From the NCBI GenBank assembly GCA_046496595.1, contig JAWOGU010000448.1:1-5824 (forward strand): DNA of 5,824 bases, written 5' to 3'. The first letter of the stretch is position 1. The number at the start of each line of letters is the position of its first letter. The stretch is from GCA-2746795 sp046496595. Its GTDB lineage: Bacteria > Chloroflexota > Anaerolineae > Promineifilales > Promineifilaceae. The notes under the pieces are model-generated. The model saw only the letters and a program-made list of their open reading frames with translations, had not been told where the DNA came from and ran no database searches. This document shows positions 4,682-5,824 of the stretch, one piece after another. The translations under genes were made by a program, and so were the position numbers.

Positions 4682-5824
4682 TTATTGCCCTACCACTTCT
4701 GCCTGAGCTTTTACCCAGCGAGCATTGAGGTCTGCCATGATGTCGTCAAAGGTTTCGTTGGTATTGCCGCGAGCCGCATCTACAATGCGCTGCCGGAACG
4801 TGGGTTCCCACAAACCGATTTCAGCTTCAGAGTCGATGGCGTCCAACAGCCCTTCTTCACCAACTGGAGCGGGTAGAGCGGAGATGAAAGACACGTTCAT
4901 GTCGGTGAAGGCGGCAAGCTGGGGCGGCAGGTCGCTGCCCTTAACCGGCGGAATACCACCCTGATCATAGGCAAAGTTAGAGTCGTTCAAGAACCAATCC
5001 AGCCAGGCGCGGGCTGCTTCCTGATTTTGGCTGTATTTGTTGATGCCGATCTTGTAGTCGCCGCCGGCGGCAGCACAGACCTGTCCATCCATGTTGCTGG
5101 GGAAGGGCATGTAGCCGATCACGTCCGGGTCGTCGGCGAATTCTTGCATTTGCACGATAGCCCAGGAACCCAAAACCATGGCTCCGATTTCACCGTTGGC
5201 AATCATTGGTTTGGATGACTCCCAATCGGTGGTGGAGGGATCTACTTCGACGAGTCCTTCAGCCACCAAGTCATACATTAGTTTGTAGATGGTGTAGTGG
5301 GCTGTGCCTTCGGCGAAGGGCGCCTCCATTTGGACCATTTCATTGGAATAGTTGGGGTCGCAGCTTACAGAACCGCGATGACCTTCCCACTGCACCAGCG
5401 GCCAACCGGCGGCGTAGTTAGTGTAATAGGGTGTGGCGTCTGTGTTTTCTTTGATGGCCCGCATGGCATCCAGGAACGCTTCCGGTGTATCAGGCAGCTC
5501 GGTGATACCGGCGGCTTCAAAGACGGCTTTGTTATAGACGATACCCTGGGCGTTGCCGGTAACAGGCAGGCCATAAACCATGCCATCGAAGGATTTCTCA
5601 GTGACGAAGGTATAGACTGGGTCCAGGTCTTCGATGCTGCCCAAGGGGCTGAAGAAGTCGGGTAACTGGTTGGTGGGTATGGTGTCGGGGATGCCGGCTG
5701 AGGCATCTCCCTCAACCCCTCCAAGGCCGCAATTGGCCTTTTTCGCCAATTCAATCGGGCTCTGAGTGCCGACGGAAAGTTCCTGCCCGGGGAATCCCCA
5801 GCTTGGGTACGCCTGTACTCCCGC
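4682..5824 (-). CDS. Sugar ABC transporter substrate-binding protein, family 1 (N-terminus outside the window)
   Basis: The open frame spans 380 residues up to the window edge without a start codon I trust, so the signal peptide and first part are missing. Residues from about 45 on match extracellular solute-binding proteins of the MalE/UgpB type: NQLPDFFSPLG (52-62), GMVYGLPVTGN then GIVYNK (81-99), ELPDTPEAF (109-117), NTDATPYYTNYAAGW (127-141), ANGEIGAMVLGSWA (209-222) and a C-terminal helical region ending AQAEVVGQ. Together these fit a two-lobed sugar binder, normally a secreted lipoprotein or periplasmic protein delivering sugar to the two downstream permeases. Aromatic residues W141, W146 and W221 are candidates for sugar stacking. 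The first ~44 visible residues (5690-5824) do not resemble the family and sit on hairpin-rich DNA, so the gene may be interrupted or fused there. The ligand is unknown; disaccharide is inference from the epimerase. Confidence 0.9.
   Translation of the reverse strand, partial: AGVQAYPSWGFPGQELSVGTQSPIELAKKANCGLGGVEGDASAGIPDTIPTNQLPDFFSPLGSIEDLDPVYTFVTEKSFDGMVYGLPVTGNAQGIVYNKAVFEAAGITELPDTPEAFLDAMRAIKENTDATPYYTNYAAGWPLVQWEGHRGSVSCDPNYSNEMVQMEAPFAEGTAHYTIYKLMYDLVAEGLVEVDPSTTDWESSKPMIANGEIGAMVLGSWAIVQMQEFADDPDVIGYMPFPSNMDGQVCAAAGGDYKIGINKYSQNQEAARAWLDWFLNDSNFAYDQGGIPPVKGSDLPPQLAAFTDMNVSFISALPAPVGEEGLLDAIDSEAEIGLWEPTFRQRIVDAARGNTNETFDDIMADLNARWVKAQAEVVGQ
5696..5824. other. Hairpin-rich segment at the window edge; possible insertion-element end or rearrangement joint
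   Basis: Within 129 bp there are several inverted repeats. AATTGGC pairs with GCCAATT (5731-5751, 7-nt loop). GGCTGAGG pairs with CCTCAACC (5696-5717; the one mismatch is G-U in minus-strand RNA). CGGGC pairs with GCCCG (5756-5789) and encloses GGAA/TTCC (5774-5783). GGGGAATCCCC lies at 5789-5799, and GTAC pairs with GTAC near 5807-5818. The minus-strand frame is open but does not look like a sugar-binding protein. The residues AGVQAYPSWG faintly recall C-terminal tails of TnpB (IS200/IS605) proteins, whose gene ends overlap structured guide RNA. That reading is weak: no catalytic motif is in view. Confidence 0.3.

Noticed and set aside
5747..5749. TTG as a start codon for the binding protein
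   Set aside because: No ribosome binding site precedes it, the frame stays open to the window edge, and a start there would give no signal peptide.
5365..5754. Second minus-strand open frame overlapping the binding protein
   Set aside because: Ser/Pro-rich out-of-frame translation of the binding-protein gene. I also tested it as a frameshifted N-terminus and it did not fit the family.

Overview
The window reads as a carbohydrate-uptake and sugar-isomerisation region of a free-living bacterium, most likely a member of the Chloroflexota (Anaerolineae/Ardenticatenia-like). That placement is inference. It rests on moderate GC, a CUT1-type sugar ABC operon, a cellobiose-2-epimerase-like enzyme, degenerate 7-bp repeats in both intergenic regions next to the DegV gene, and an over-abundant 10-bp palindrome. 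No rRNA, tRNA or marker gene fixes the taxonomy.

Left part (1-633): the 5' part of a class I mannose-6-phosphate isomerase gene (manA) runs leftward from 446 and leaves the window. A 187-bp intergenic region separates it from a divergent DegV-family (fatty-acid-binding) gene. This gap holds an array of 7-bp repeats and an imperfect inverted repeat.

Centre (634-2752): the DegV gene (634-1497, plus) converges on a cellobiose 2-epimerase-like gene (1520-2752, minus). Between them is a second heptad-repeat array folded into a 24-bp inverted repeat. It extends into the epimerase gene and encodes its last residues and stop codon.

Right part (1520-5824): four minus-strand genes in the order substrate-binding protein, permease 1, permease 2, epimerase look like one operon. 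A sugar, probably a di- or oligosaccharide, would be captured by the binding protein, imported by the two permeases with an ATPase encoded elsewhere, and epimerised at C2 in the cytoplasm. A near-perfect 36-bp palindrome followed by T residues lies between the binding-protein gene and permease 1, in the usual place for a partial terminator. The permease genes overlap as TAATG.

The rightmost ~130 bp continues the binding-protein reading frame but does not look like a binding protein. It is packed with short inverted repeats and could be the end of an insertion element (IS200/IS605-like is one idea) or a rearrangement or assembly joint.

The most unusual DNA-level signals are the repeated palindrome AACGGCCGTT (four exact and two 9/10 copies within 2.3 kb, read in more than one frame), the heptad arrays, and the structured right edge. 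I found no convincing new defence or biosynthetic system.
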